In this document: piece by piece, positions 45,190 to 54,095 of the stretch
Position numbering within the stretch: position 1 is the stretch's first letter
Layout of the letters: each line of letters begins with the position of its first letter
Source: Nocardia brasiliensis NBRC 14402
Lineage (GTDB): Bacteria > Actinomycetota > Actinomycetes > Mycobacteriales > Mycobacteriaceae
Assembly: GCF_000308475.2 (NCBI RefSeq)
Contig: NZ_BAFT02000027.1
Location: forward strand, 310,001 to 374,000
DNA length: 64,000 nucleotides
Direction of reading: 5' to 3'
Position numbers and translations under genes: made by a program
The notes under the pieces: generated by a model
What the model was told of the DNA's origin: nothing
The model's database searches: none
Seen by the model: the letters and a program-made list of their open reading frames with translations, nothing else

Positions 45190-46209
45190 TCACTCGTCTC
45201 GCAGCAGGGGAATAACGGGGGCGAATGCGTCCATCTGGGTGGGAAATACCCCGACATACGACATCGAGGTGAGTTGGCGCACACGCCGGATCTGCTCGGC
45301 GATTTCCTCGAACGTGCCGATGGCGACGTAGGGCGACTCGAGGATCTCCTCGACCGAAAGCTTCACGTCCACCTCGAGATCCGGGTGCAGGCCCCGATCG
45401 ATCGCGGAAAGCGCCATCTCAGCGGTCTTCTCGCGATCGTCGGTGATGACGATCGCGGTGATGGCCCAGTTCAGCTCGATATCGGCGAACCGATCGCCCG
45501 CGGCCTCGCGGATCAGGTTCACCTTCTCGATCGTCTTGGCCATGGTGATGCCGGACAAGAGGCCTTTACCGTGCTTGGTGGTGACCGGGACGACGGAGAT
45601 GATGTCGGCGTGCTTGGCGGCCAGGCGCAACATCTTCGGACCACCGCCGCCGGTGCAGATCGGCGGGCGCGGACCCTGCCGGGGGCGTGGCGTGCCCTTG
45701 ACGCCGTGCACCTGGTAGTGCTTGCCCTCGAAGGTGCACTCCTGACCGCGCAGCAGCACGTCGAGAATGGTCAGCGCCTCGTCCAGCTTCTCCAGGCGGA
45801 CGCCGGGCGTCTCGTACGGGATGCCCGCGGCGGCGAACTCGTCCTGCTTCCAGCCCGCGCCGAGACCGACCTCGAGCCTGCCCTTGGACAACACGTCGAT
45901 GGTGGCCAGATCCTTGGCCAGCACCACCGGGTTGCGGAAGCCGTTGGCCAGCACCGAGGTTCCGAGCCGGATCCGCTCGGTGGCCTGGGTCAGCGCGCCG
46001 AGTGCGGCGATCGGGCCGATCTGGTCGCCGAGGTGATCGGGCACGACGAAACTGTCGAAGCCGTACTCCTCGGCCTGCTGCGCCGTCTGGATGAACTTGC
46101 GGGCGCCACCTTCTTGCTTGTTTCCCTCACCAGCTGCCGCGAAGCGGAAGCTGCGCAGCGGCGTACCCAGCGCGGTCAACTCACCGGCCGGGGCGGCGGC
46201 TTCTGTCAT
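45190..46209 (-). CDS. LLM-class F420-dependent oxidoreductase
   Basis: This 339-residue luciferase-like (beta/alpha)8-barrel enzyme has the family features: AEEYGFDSFVVPDHLGDQIGP near residue 45, RIRLGTSVLANGFRNPVVLAKDLATIDVLSKGRLEVGLGAG split over about 85-125, and PPICTGGGGPKMLRLAAKHADI around 190. It most resembles the actinobacterial subfamily of F420-dependent oxidoreductases of unknown substrate. ATG 46209 has AGGAG upstream. It lies between fadD32 and the cutinase-type gene, adjacent genes in M. tuberculosis, so it is an insertion in the mycolic acid block. A link to mycolate oxidation state is possible but untested. Confidence 0.92.
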   Translation of the reverse strand: MTEAAAPAGELTALGTPLRSFRFAAAGEGNKQEGGARKFIQTAQQAEEYGFDSFVVPDHLGDQIGPIAALGALTQATERIRLGTSVLANGFRNPVVLAKDLATIDVLSKGRLEVGLGAGWKQDEFAAAGIPYETPGVRLEKLDEALTILDVLLRGQECTFEGKHYQVHGVKGTPRPRQGPRPPICTGGGGPKMLRLAAKHADIISVVPVTTKHGKGLLSGITMAKTIEKVNLIREAAGDRFADIELNWAITAIVITDDREKTAEMALSAIDRGLHPDLEVDVKLSVEEILESPYVAIGTFEEIAEQIRRVRQLTSMSYVGVFPTQMDAFAPVIPLLRDE

Positions 46210-46279
46210 GAACTCATGCTCCTGGCTGTAAGGAAATCCGGGCGCGACAGTGCGGGGCGGTCATACCCGACACTCGGTA

Positions 46280-46290
46280 CGGGTTACCCG
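46280..46290. promoter_or_regulatory. Short palindrome upstream of the LLM oxidoreductase gene
   Basis: CGGGT-T-ACCCG is a perfect 11-bp palindrome 71 bp upstream of the start codon of the minus-strand gene. It could be an operator; no regulator gene is adjacent. Confidence 0.3.
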
Positions 46291-46397
46291 CGTCGCGATC
46301 ACCAGCGCACTTTACAGCGTCGTGTCCAGCCGGACGCGCGCTTGCTCCGGCACTACTGGGTGTACTGGGCACGTACCGGAGTACGGCCTGTGAGATC

Positions 46398-47384
46398 TCA
46401 CGAGTGCGGCGGATGCGGGGCCGACTCGATGAGGCCGTTCGCCCAGTTCGCGGTCCACTGGGTGGAGGTGGTGCCGTTGTCGTCGACGACGAATCCGTTG
46501 TACAGCGCGTGCACCGGATTGCCCGCCGCGCGCACCAGTGCGCCGACGCTGCCCATGATGTTCCACGGACTCAAGGCCTCTCGCGGCGCGTCACAGATCA
46601 GGTCGCCCTGCGCACAGATGGTGAAGGTCCGCTCGGCCAGTTCGCCGAAGCCGCCCGGGCGCGGACCGGTCATCGTGATACCGGGCACATTGAGACCCTT
46701 CAACGCCACCTCGGCGCCCACGCCGGCGGGCACCGCACCGATCTGCACCGCTTGACCGGGACCGGTGTCGCCGGTGCGGCGACCGTCCGAGATCAGTGTC
46801 ACGCCGAGGATCCGCTTCGCCGGGACCGGACCCTTGCCCGCGGCGATCTGACTGGTGACATCGCCCGCGATGACCGCACCCTGGGAGAAGCCGGCGATCA
46901 CATAGTTGGTCAGCGGACACCTGCTCGCCCGCTCCTGCATGGCCTTGACCATGTTCTGCGTGCCCTCGGTCCGGCTGTTGTTGTACGACTGCTGCCCGTC
47001 CGGGGGAATCGCGATCGGATTGGAGAACTGCGCGACATAGGGGACGGTGTAGACGTCGAGCCGCTCCTTGGGGAACTGCTGCGCCACCGGACCGGAGATG
47101 TTGAGCATCAACGAGTTCGGGTTCGCCGTCGGGTTGTGCGGATCGTCGTTGCTGTTCGACTCCCAGGTGCCGGGCACCGAGATCATCTGCACGTCCGGGC
47201 AGTCCGCGGGCTGGGACGTGGGCTCCTCCGGCGGCTTGGGCCCTGGCTTGGGCTGGCGCAGCGGTCCGGCGAGCAGGTACCACAGCAGCAACACCACGAT
47301 GAGGATCAGCACCGGGATCGCGAGCAGCAGCAGGCATCCCGCCGGCCGGGACCGGCGGGACGTCGTTCCGCGGCGCGGGCTCAC
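46398..47384 (-). CDS. Cutinase-family cell-wall lipase/thioesterase (Rv3802c type)
   Basis: This 328-residue protein is anchored by one N-terminal helix (about 17-40, [20 protein letters not shown]). A Pro/Lys-rich linker and a cutinase-fold hydrolase follow, with the nucleophile in GFSQG (Ser167), the acid in [11 protein letters not shown] and a His near PVHALYNGF. The disulphide Cys pairs of cutinases are visible ([19 protein letters not shown]). In mycobacteria the neighbour of fadD32 in this position is essential, has phospholipase/thioesterase activity and influences mycolate content. GTG 47384 overlaps the stop of the DUF732 gene by 4 bp, so the two are coupled. Confidence 0.93.
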   Translation of the reverse strand: MSPRRGTTSRRSRPAGCLLLLAIPVLILIVVLLLWYLLAGPLRQPKPGPKPPEEPTSQPADCPDVQMISVPGTWESNSNDDPHNPTANPNSLMLNISGPVAQQFPKERLDVYTVPYVAQFSNPIAIPPDGQQSYNNSRTEGTQNMVKAMQERASRCPLTNYVIAGFSQGAVIAGDVTSQIAAGKGPVPAKRILGVTLISDGRRTGDTGPGQAVQIGAVPAGVGAEVALKGLNVPGITMTGPRPGGFGELAERTFTICAQGDLICDAPREALSPWNIMGSVGALVRAAGNPVHALYNGFVVDDNGTTSTQWTANWANGLIESAPHPPHS

Positions 47385-47911
47385 TGGCAGTACGTCTGCT
47401 TAGCGGCGCTGACGTAGATCTGCCCGGCCTTCTCCACCGGCATCTTCGCCGGATCGAAGGACGGGTCGGAGCCTGCCATCGCGGTCACGAAGGTCATCAG
47501 GTCTTGATCGGACGCACCGGAGGCGATGCCCTGGCAGACGTAGCCCGCGACGCTCAGCGCGATATCCGGGGTGGACGGCGTGACCCCCTGCTGCTTCAGC
47601 GCGTCGAGGTACTTCTTGTCCTTGTCGGTGAGCTTCGAGGTGTCGGCGGGCGGCGCGGACTCGATCGGCTCCGGCCGCTCCGGCGCGGGAGCCGGCGCCT
47701 GCTCCGATTCGGGCGCCGGGGCCGGTGCGGGAGCCGGGGGCGGGGCGGTGTCGCCGGGGGTGGACGAGGCGGGCGGCTGCGTTGCCGCCGTGGTGCGGGT
47801 CAGCGTCGGCGTGCTCGACGCGGTGGAATCGTTGCCACCACAGGCGGCGAGCAAGCCGGTCGCGGCGATCGCCACGACAACGCCGAATACCTTGCCACGG
47901 GTCCTCTGCAT
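47381..47911 (-). CDS. DUF732 domain lipoprotein
   Basis: The 176-residue protein has a lipoprotein signal ([16 protein letters not shown], lipobox Cys at about residue 24). A long Thr/Pro/Ala/Glu-rich linker (about 30-95) follows, then a C-terminal DUF732 domain of about 80 residues ([31 protein letters not shown], ending in QTYCQ with a paired Cys). DUF732 proteins are small exported mycobacterial/nocardial proteins of unknown function. The gene overlaps the start of the cutinase gene by 4 bp (GTGA), so the lipoprotein and the enzyme are made together, suggesting a partner or chaperone role at the membrane surface. Confidence 0.92.
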   Translation of the reverse strand: MQRTRGKVFGVVVAIAATGLLAACGGNDSTASSTPTLTRTTAATQPPASSTPGDTAPPPAPAPAPAPESEQAPAPAPERPEPIESAPPADTSKLTDKDKKYLDALKQQGVTPSTPDIALSVAGYVCQGIASGASDQDLMTFVTAMAGSDPSFDPAKMPVEKAGQIYVSAAKQTYCQ

Positions 47912-48012
47912 GAATTCTGTCCTCGATCTGTTCGCAAACGGGGGAGGTCGCCCACCAGGCTAAAGGAAACTCGGCCCGAAGCGCGGCCGGTCAATAAACA
48001 GACCGGTCCGTA

Positions 48013-49896
48013 CTAAAGACCGTGCACCTCAGGCTTGCCGTCCTTCACGACGATGTAGCCGGCTTGGAAGTTCTGCTGCACACCGCCCGGGACGGGGAAC
48101 TCGTCGCTGATCGGGTACCCGAGTTTGCCGTTCTCATAGCCGAGCACCTGCCAGGCATCCATGAGCGGGCCGTTCTTCACCGCCCAGGCGCCCGACAGCG
48201 GGCTCCAGTAGATATTGCCGCCCTCGAAACGGCTGTACCGGCCGAGATCCTTCAGCGGCTGCTCCTCGGTGGCGGGGAACCCGAGCCAGCTGTTCTCGTA
48301 ACCCATTTGGGCGAACTTGTCCAAGATCAGGCCCTGTACCCGGTGCACCCCGGTCTTGGCGCTGTAGTAGAACGGGCCGTGCTCGAACGCCTGCACCGCA
48401 CCGTCCCGGTTCGGCGTCTTGACCTCGGGCGCGATCGGGTAGCCCGCCGGGCCGCCCTCGTAACCCTGCCTGCCCCACTCGTCGAGGATCGCGCCGCGCA
48501 CCACCTGGGCGCCGGTCTGCGGCGTCCAGTAGAGGGCGCCGTGCTGGAACGACTGCATGCGGCCGCGGCCGTCGGGCAGCCCGCGCTCGTCGCCGGTCGG
48601 CAAGCCGAGCGGACCGGCCGGACCCTGCGCGGCCTGGTAACCGCCGCCGATCATGCCGCCGACCGGATGTGCGCCGTCGGCCGGCGTGTAATAGACCCGC
48701 CCGGACCGGAAGTCCTGGGCCACACCCCCGGCCACCGGATACTCCGGGGACTGGCATTCACCGAGCCAAGCGTTCGCCGCGGCCACCGGCGCGATCGAGC
48801 CACCGACACTGCACGGACCCTTGCCCGCGTCCACACCGAGTGCGTTGGCGGCCTGCGCCCAGGACTGGCGCATCTCGAAATCCCAGTAGGGCCACGAATG
48901 CGTGCCGGACGGGCGGTAGTTCACCTGTGCGGGGATGGCCAGCCTGCCCAGCTTGGTGACGAAGTTCTGCGAGGTGAGCCGGGACAGGATCTCCAGCCCC
49001 ATGCCCGCGTAGTTGGTGCTGACCCCGGGGATGGCCGACGCCTGGTCGAACGGGCCGGTGGCCCCGCTGCCGCTGGACACATAGAGCGAGACGCCCTTCA
49101 GCTTCTCGGCCTGGGTGTACGGGTCGTGCGCGGCCCACTCCGGGCCGCCCGCCGGCCCCCACATGGCGCCGACGTCGTAGCCGCCCGCGTCGCGCATGGC
49201 GAACTGGATGGCCTGCGGCATGCCGATGGTGGTCGTGGTGAGGAAGCCGGAGTAGGAGGCCGCGTACTTGACGAAGCCGGGGTTGCGGGCAGCCAGGAAC
49301 ATGGCCGCCGTGCCACCCATCGAAAGTCCTTCCATGCCACGGACATCCGTGGCCCGCCACTGGCCTTCGAGCAGCGGCGGCAGTTCCCTGGTCAGGAAGG
49401 TTTCCCACTTGTAGGTCTTGCCGTTGTTGGGCTGCAACCAGTCCGAGTAGAAGCTGGACTGCCCGCCGATCGGCAGCACGACGGTGACGTTCTTGTCCGC
49501 GAAGAAATCGACGGCGCCCGCGTCCTTGGTCCAGCCGCTCTCGTCGTCGGTGGCGCGCAGGCCGTCGAGCAGGTACAGCACCGGGAACCGGGCGTCGGGG
49601 CGGGTGGCCCAGTCCCGGGCGAGCAACAGTTGGACCTGGATCGGGGCCGCCATCGACGGTGAATTGATCCACAGCGCGACCCGGCGGTCGGTCAGCCAGA
49701 TCACCTTCTGCACGGTCGCCGCAGCGACGGGATCCACCGCGGGTGCGGGGTCGGGGACGGGCTGGGCGGCCGCGGGCGCGATACCCGCGGCGAGCGGGAT
49801 GACCATGGCGGTGGCGAACAGCGCCGACCGCCCGCGCGCCGGACGACTGCCGCGACGCTCGCGTCGCCCCCATCTGCCGCGCCGAATCCCTGCCAC
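48013..49896 (-). CDS. Mycolyltransferase with C-terminal LGFP repeats
   Basis: The 627-residue exported protein has an Arg-rich signal peptide (RRGRWGRRERRGSR, hydrophobic core, AAAQP cleavage), an antigen-85-like esterase domain (about 45-360) and four to five LGFP repeats (about 385-627; GPLGLPTGDE, GPAGYPIAPE, SWLGFPATEE, GKLGYPISDE). The triad is complete: Ser in GLSMGG, Glu in GMGLEIL and His in GTHSWPYW. Antigen-85 enzymes move mycolates between trehalose monomycolate and arabinogalactan or trehalose. LGFP repeats are found in corynebacterial PS1-type mycolyltransferases and are thought to hold the enzyme in the cell wall. The start is GTG 49896. It is the first of five such genes in a row. 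Confidence 0.94.
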   Translation of the reverse strand: MAGIRRGRWGRRERRGSRPARGRSALFATAMVIPLAAGIAPAAAQPVPDPAPAVDPVAAATVQKVIWLTDRRVALWINSPSMAAPIQVQLLLARDWATRPDARFPVLYLLDGLRATDDESGWTKDAGAVDFFADKNVTVVLPIGGQSSFYSDWLQPNNGKTYKWETFLTRELPPLLEGQWRATDVRGMEGLSMGGTAAMFLAARNPGFVKYAASYSGFLTTTTIGMPQAIQFAMRDAGGYDVGAMWGPAGGPEWAAHDPYTQAEKLKGVSLYVSSGSGATGPFDQASAIPGVSTNYAGMGLEILSRLTSQNFVTKLGRLAIPAQVNYRPSGTHSWPYWDFEMRQSWAQAANALGVDAGKGPCSVGGSIAPVAAANAWLGECQSPEYPVAGGVAQDFRSGRVYYTPADGAHPVGGMIGGGYQAAQGPAGPLGLPTGDERGLPDGRGRMQSFQHGALYWTPQTGAQVVRGAILDEWGRQGYEGGPAGYPIAPEVKTPNRDGAVQAFEHGPFYYSAKTGVHRVQGLILDKFAQMGYENSWLGFPATEEQPLKDLGRYSRFEGGNIYWSPLSGAWAVKNGPLMDAWQVLGYENGKLGYPISDEFPVPGGVQQNFQAGYIVVKDGKPEVHGL

Positions 49897-49977
49897 AAGA
49901 GCTTTCTACCCCCGTAACGGCCAGGTTTCGGGGAGACACGCGCAGGACCACGCGAAACCACCTGTCCCGAAAAGCAA

Positions 49978-50010
49978 CTCGGGCCGCACCCGAGAAGGGT
50001 GCGGCCCGAG
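49978..50010 (-). terminator. Intrinsic terminator after mycolyltransferase 50026-51060
   Basis: A perfect 14-bp stem (CTCGGGCCGCACCC at 49978-49991, GGGTGCGGCCCGAG at 49997-50010) with a 5-nt loop. On the minus strand it is followed by TTGCTTTTC and lies 15 bp beyond the stop codon. Confidence 0.85.
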
Positions 50011-50025
50011 CCGTCGGTCAGCAGG

Positions 50026-51060
50026 TCACCAGGCGCCGGTGGCGTCCAGGATCTGGTTGCGGGAGGCGAAGAGCTGGCCCTCCCAGTACTTCCAGGAGTG
50101 CGTGCCGGTGGCCGGGAAGTCGAACCGGGCCGGGATGCCGAGCGAGGCCAGGCGAGCCTGGAACGCCCGGGTGTTCACCAGCGAGAGCGCCTCGAGCGCC
50201 ATCGCGTTACCGGTGTTGAACACGCCGACCGCGGAGTTCGGGTTGTCGTACTGGCCCGGCAGGCCGCTGGCCGCCGAGATGTACATCGGCAGACCCTTGA
50301 GCTGCGGCGCGAACACGAACGGGTCCATCCGCAGCCACGCGGGGCTCCACGGGGCGGCCATCGAGTCGACGTTGAACTTGCCCGCGTCGAGCATCGCGAT
50401 GCGGATCGCCTCACGCATGCCGGGCGCGGAGATGTTCAGGTAGCCCGAGTAGGAGGCGGCGAACTTGAACTGATCGCGGTGGTACGCGGCCAGCGCCAGG
50501 GCGCCACTGCCACCCATCGAGAGACCGGCCACCGCGTTGTTGGTGCGCGAGACGCCGTAGCCCTCGAGGAACGCGGGAAGCTCCTTGGTCAGGAAGGTTT
50601 CCCACTTGTAGGTGGTCTTCTGGCCGTTGGTGTTGCTCGGCGCGTACCAGTCCGTGTAGAAGCTGGACTGGCCGCCGACCGGCATGACCAGGGTGATGTT
50701 GTCGTTCGCGAACTGCTGCAGCGCGTTGGTCTCGAACGACCAGGCGTTGCGGTCGTCGCGAGCGCGGAGTCCGTCGAGCAGGTAGAGCGCCGCGTTGCCG
50801 CCGCGCGAAGCCCACTGCACCTGGACCTTGATCGGGCCCATGCTGGACGGGACCATCAGATCTTCGAAGCCGCCTGCGGGGGAACGCAATACCGGCGCGT
50901 GCGCCGGCGCCGCGGTGGCGATCGGGGCCGCCACACCGGCGGCGATCGGTAGCGCCAGCGCGGCGGCACCGACAGCCAGAATTCGTTGGCGCCAACTACG
51001 AGGTGCGCCGCGCCGGCCCGACTTGGTTCTCATCGGCGCGGCCGCCCTGCCGAAACGCAT
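50026..51060 (-). CDS. Mycolyltransferase (antigen 85 family)
   Basis: The 344-residue exported protein has a signal peptide (RQRILAVGAAALALPIAAG, cleavage near ATAAPA) and an antigen-85 alpha/beta-hydrolase domain. Visible elements are VPSSMGPIKVQVQ, LLDGLRARDD, PVGGQSSFYTDWY, YKWETFL, the nucleophile GLSMGGSGAL, MALEAL (Glu of the triad) and GTHSWKYW (His). It transfers mycolic acids to arabinogalactan or makes trehalose dimycolate. ATG 51060 has AGGA nearby and removes an upstream extension without signal-peptide character. It is monocistronic, with its own strong terminator downstream and 328 bp upstream. Confidence 0.94.
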   Translation of the reverse strand: MRFGRAAAPMRTKSGRRGAPRSWRQRILAVGAAALALPIAAGVAAPIATAAPAHAPVLRSPAGGFEDLMVPSSMGPIKVQVQWASRGGNAALYLLDGLRARDDRNAWSFETNALQQFANDNITLVMPVGGQSSFYTDWYAPSNTNGQKTTYKWETFLTKELPAFLEGYGVSRTNNAVAGLSMGGSGALALAAYHRDQFKFAASYSGYLNISAPGMREAIRIAMLDAGKFNVDSMAAPWSPAWLRMDPFVFAPQLKGLPMYISAASGLPGQYDNPNSAVGVFNTGNAMALEALSLVNTRAFQARLASLGIPARFDFPATGTHSWKYWEGQLFASRNQILDATGAW

Positions 51061-51388
51061 GAATCCTGCTCTCTTTCTGCTTTTCTGCCTGTTGTGGTGC
51101 GGTCGGCGACCCGGGGAGGGCGCAACCACACCAGTGCTGCCAACGAGACGCACGCCGCTCCACACCGGACCCCGACTTTCCGGCACAGGCGACCGCGCTA
51201 CAACGATCTGGTCACACTTGCGCTCGCTGGACGATATTCGACGCCCGAAGCCTTAGCAAGGCCGAGGCAACCAGGTGGCCGAAATCCGCCCGTACGCAAT
51301 CTGTGATGGTGCGGTGACCCTATCGCGTCGGCGCGGTGATTGTCGTGCCGGAGCACCAAATTTTCACCTGATGGCCGGAAGTGTCAGC
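51061..51388. other. Intergenic region between two mycolyltransferase genes
   Basis: These 328 bp contain no supportable reading frame. On the minus strand the part near 51061-51260 must hold the promoter of the 51060 gene; an AT-richer patch lies around 51200-51260. The end near 51345-51365 (GTGC-CGGA-GCAC followed by AAATTTT) may be a weak stem for the upstream gene at 51389. Nothing stronger is visible. Confidence 0.4.
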
Positions 51389-52408
51389 TCACCCCAAATT
51401 CGCGCTCAGGTCGGGCAGCATCTGGAACACCTGGTCCTGCCAGTAGTTCCAGCTGTGCACACCCACCGGGGTGTAGACGAAGTTCGCGTTGCTCGGGCCG
51501 AGGCTGTTAAGCCGCGCTTCAAAGGCGCGAGTGTTGGCCAATGCGATCGTTTCCAAAGCCATCGCATTACCGAGGTGGTAGACGTCGATCGGCGAGTTGA
51601 TCACGTCCCGTGGGCCGTTGACGCCATTGCCGGTGGCGATCCAGAGCCGAGTTCCGTTGGCACGCAACAGCGGCGCGAACATGAACGGATCGTTGCGCAG
51701 CCAGCGCGAATCCCATGGCGGACCCCACATGGCGTCGATGTTGAACCCGCCCGCGTCGAGCATGGCCAGGCGCAAGCCCTCTTTCATGGCAGGCGCGGAA
51801 ATGTTCAGATAGCCGGAATAGGAAGCGGCATAACGAAACTGGTCGGGATGATAAGCGGCCAGCGCGAGCGCGGCACTGCCGCCCATGGACAGGCCGAACA
51901 CCCCGTTGCCGTGCGGGTGGAAACCCAGCCGGTCGCGCAACGCCCAGCGCAGATTGTTCGACAGGAAGCTCTCCCACGCGTACGGCTGCTGCTGCCCGTT
52001 GGTATTGCTCGGCGCGACCCAATCCGAATAGAAGCTGGACTGCCCGCCCACCGGCATCACGACGTTGATGTTCCAGCTCGGCAGCACCCGCGAGATGTCG
52101 GTGTCGATTTCCCAGCCGCTCAGGTCGTTGCGGGCGCGCAGTCCGTCGAGCGCGTACACCACCCGGCGGGTGTTGCCGTCGGCGGCACGGAAGATCCGGG
52201 ATTTGATCGGGCCCATGCTGGAGTCGACCCAGAAGTCGAAGCCCGCGGGGTCGAACCCGGCCCGCGCGGCCGGGGCAAGGCCGCCGAGCGCGGCGCCGAA
52301 CGGCAGGGCCAGCGTCACGGCGAGGCCGAGCAGCGCGCGTCGCAGCCAGCGCCGATCCGCCCGCGCGGCACGTCCGGCAACTACCCCGCGCACTCCACCT
52401 GCTCGCAT
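51389..52408 (-). CDS. Mycolyltransferase (antigen 85 family)
   Basis: The 339-residue exported protein has an Arg-rich signal peptide (ARADRRWLRRALLGLAVTLALPFG, cleavage near ARAGF) and an antigen-85 domain with VDSSMGPIKSRIFRA, YALDGLRARNDLSGWEI, PVGGQSSFYSDWVAPSNTNGQQQ, GLSMGGSAAL, MALETIA and GVHSWNYW. The Ser-Glu-His triad is intact. Compared with the gene at 50026, the loop between DWVAPSNT and WESFL is short and Gln-rich. ATG 52408 is preceded by AAGG. Like its neighbours it appears to be its own transcription unit. Which substrate it prefers (arabinogalactan or trehalose) is not visible. Confidence 0.94.
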   Translation of the reverse strand: MRAGGVRGVVAGRAARADRRWLRRALLGLAVTLALPFGAALGGLAPAARAGFDPAGFDFWVDSSMGPIKSRIFRAADGNTRRVVYALDGLRARNDLSGWEIDTDISRVLPSWNINVVMPVGGQSSFYSDWVAPSNTNGQQQPYAWESFLSNNLRWALRDRLGFHPHGNGVFGLSMGGSAALALAAYHPDQFRYAASYSGYLNISAPAMKEGLRLAMLDAGGFNIDAMWGPPWDSRWLRNDPFMFAPLLRANGTRLWIATGNGVNGPRDVINSPIDVYHLGNAMALETIALANTRAFEARLNSLGPSNANFVYTPVGVHSWNYWQDQVFQMLPDLSANLG

Positions 52409-52678
52409 CGATCCGACCTTTCACCGCGCGCTCGCCATTGACCGCAACTGTTGTGCACAGAGATCGACACTTCGGGATCGAAGACTTCCATACGAAGCTC
52501 TCGATTTTATCGCTCTTCTATATGCAGTTTTGTGCGGAATGTGGTTTCGAAAACGCGCTGCGATGCCGGATCGTGACAAAGCCAGGTATTTGCCAACGAA
52601 GCGAAAGGGCAACGACCGCAATGTTTGCCGAGCGCAGCATTCTTACGCCAGCGACTATTCAGACAACAAGTGCGCAAA

Positions 52679-52720
52679 CGACGGACCGCCCGGCGCTGCG
52701 TAGCGCCGGGCGGTCCGTCG
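52679..52720 (-). terminator. Intrinsic terminator with 19-bp stem after mycolyltransferase 52732-53793
   Basis: A perfect 19-bp stem (52679-52697 with 52702-52720) closed by a GCGT loop, one of the longest perfect hairpins in the window. It lies 11 bp past the stop codon; on the minus strand TTTGCGC follows. Confidence 0.88.
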
Positions 52721-52731
52721 GGTCGAGTGTG

Positions 52732-53793
52732 TCAGCCGATGTTGGCGGACATGTCCGGGATCATCCGATTGGCCTCGTCGATCCAGTTGTTCCACGCGTG
52801 GATACCGAACGCCGGGTAGGAGTAGACGGCGTTGCCGCCACCCAGGGTGGCCATCCGGACCTCGAAGGCGCGCGTGTTTGCCAGTGCCAGCGCCTCGAGG
52901 CCCATACCGTTCAATGTGTTGAAGCTCGGTCCGTCCTGCGCCGTGGGCAGGCCGCTCGCCGCCGCGATCCACAGCCTGGTGCCGTTGCGGACGAGGTTGG
53001 GCGCGAACACGAACGGATCCATCCGCAACCACTGCGGGCCCCACGGCGGCGCCATGGAGTCGACGTTGTAGCCGCCCGCGTCGAGCATCGCGATGCGGAT
53101 CGCCTCCCGCATGCCGGGCGCGGAGATGTTCAGGTAACCCGAGTACGAACCCGCGAAGCTGAACTGATCCGGGTGGTACGCGGCCAGGGTGAGCGCGGCG
53201 CTGCCGCCCATGGACAGGCCGAACACACCGTTGCGGTTCGGGTTGAAGCCGAGCCGGTCGCGCAGCGCGTTGCGCAGATCGCGGGTCAGGAAGGTCTCCC
53301 ACTGGTACCGGTAGCTCTTACCCGGGCCCGCGGCCAGGATGTTCAGCGCACCGGAGCCCGAGGACGAGCCGCTGCCGGCCGGGATGCCGAGCAGTTCGCT
53401 CGGCGCGTTCCAGTCGGCGTAGAAGCTGGACATGCCGCCGACCGGCATGACGACATTGATGTTCCAGTCCGCCAGCTGCTGGGGGACGTTGGTCTCGATC
53501 TCCCAGCCGTTGAGGTGCTCCGGCGCCCGCATGCCGTCGAGCACGTAGGCGACCCGGTTGGTGTTGCCGTCACGGGCCGGGATGATGCGGGTCTTGATCG
53601 GGCCCATGCCCGAGTCGACCCAGAAGTCGAAGGCCGCGGGATTGAACGCCGCCGACGCGGTGGCGCCGCTGCCGGCTGCCGCCAGACCGAAGGGCACCAG
53701 CAGTGCCGTAGCTACCCCCAGTGCGGATCGCTTGACCCAGGCACCGGTCGCGCCCGGTTTTCCGGGGCCACGTCTCCAGCGGGCAAATCGCAT
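52732..53793 (-). CDS. Mycolyltransferase with Ser/Gly-rich loop insertion (antigen 85 family)
   Basis: The 353-residue exported protein has a signal peptide (VKRSALGVATALLVPFGLAAAG, cleavage near ASAAF) and an antigen-85 domain: VDSGMGPIKTRII, VLDGMRAPEHLNGWEI, PVGGMSSFYADWNAPSELLG, GLSMGGSAAL, MGLEALALANTRAFEV and GIHAWNNW. The triad is complete. In the loop before YQWETFL a Gly/Ser-rich segment (PAGSGSSSGSGAL) is inserted. ATG 53793 follows GAAAGGTCGAGTT. Another copy with the same insertion type, at 54096, is its closest relative by pattern, so the pair probably arose by tandem duplication. Confidence 0.94.
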   Translation of the reverse strand: MRFARWRRGPGKPGATGAWVKRSALGVATALLVPFGLAAAGSGATASAAFNPAAFDFWVDSGMGPIKTRIIPARDGNTNRVAYVLDGMRAPEHLNGWEIETNVPQQLADWNINVVMPVGGMSSFYADWNAPSELLGIPAGSGSSSGSGALNILAAGPGKSYRYQWETFLTRDLRNALRDRLGFNPNRNGVFGLSMGGSAALTLAAYHPDQFSFAGSYSGYLNISAPGMREAIRIAMLDAGGYNVDSMAPPWGPQWLRMDPFVFAPNLVRNGTRLWIAAASGLPTAQDGPSFNTLNGMGLEALALANTRAFEVRMATLGGGNAVYSYPAFGIHAWNNWIDEANRMIPDMSANIG

Positions 53794-54041
53794 CAACTCG
53801 ACCTTTCGTTCAGGCAGCCGGGGTAGCAAATATCTGGCAATCTACACCGGCCCCCGTATCGGACACCAAGAGCCCTCGTCCGAACAAATCGGACGAATCG
53901 ACCTCAGCACATGTTCTCCGTGTATCAATCGGTACTGGATGCTTCTATGTTGCTGGAAAGTGACCCAAGCCACAACTTTCGCACCCGTACCCTTCTCATT
54001 CGTTACCAAACAAGCGTTGGACGACCGTCCTGCACAAAATA

Positions 54042-54071
54042 AACCGCCCGGTGCCGGGGCACCGGGCGGTT
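54042..54071 (-). terminator. Intrinsic terminator after mycolyltransferase 54096-55172
   Basis: A 13-bp perfect stem (AACCGCCCGGTGC at 54042-54054, GCACCGGGCGGTT at 54059-54071) with a 4-nt loop. It is followed on the minus strand by TTTATTTTG, a textbook intrinsic terminator 24 bp beyond the stop. Confidence 0.9.
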
Positions 54072-54095
54072 CGCGTCGAGCGACCTATCGGAAGA

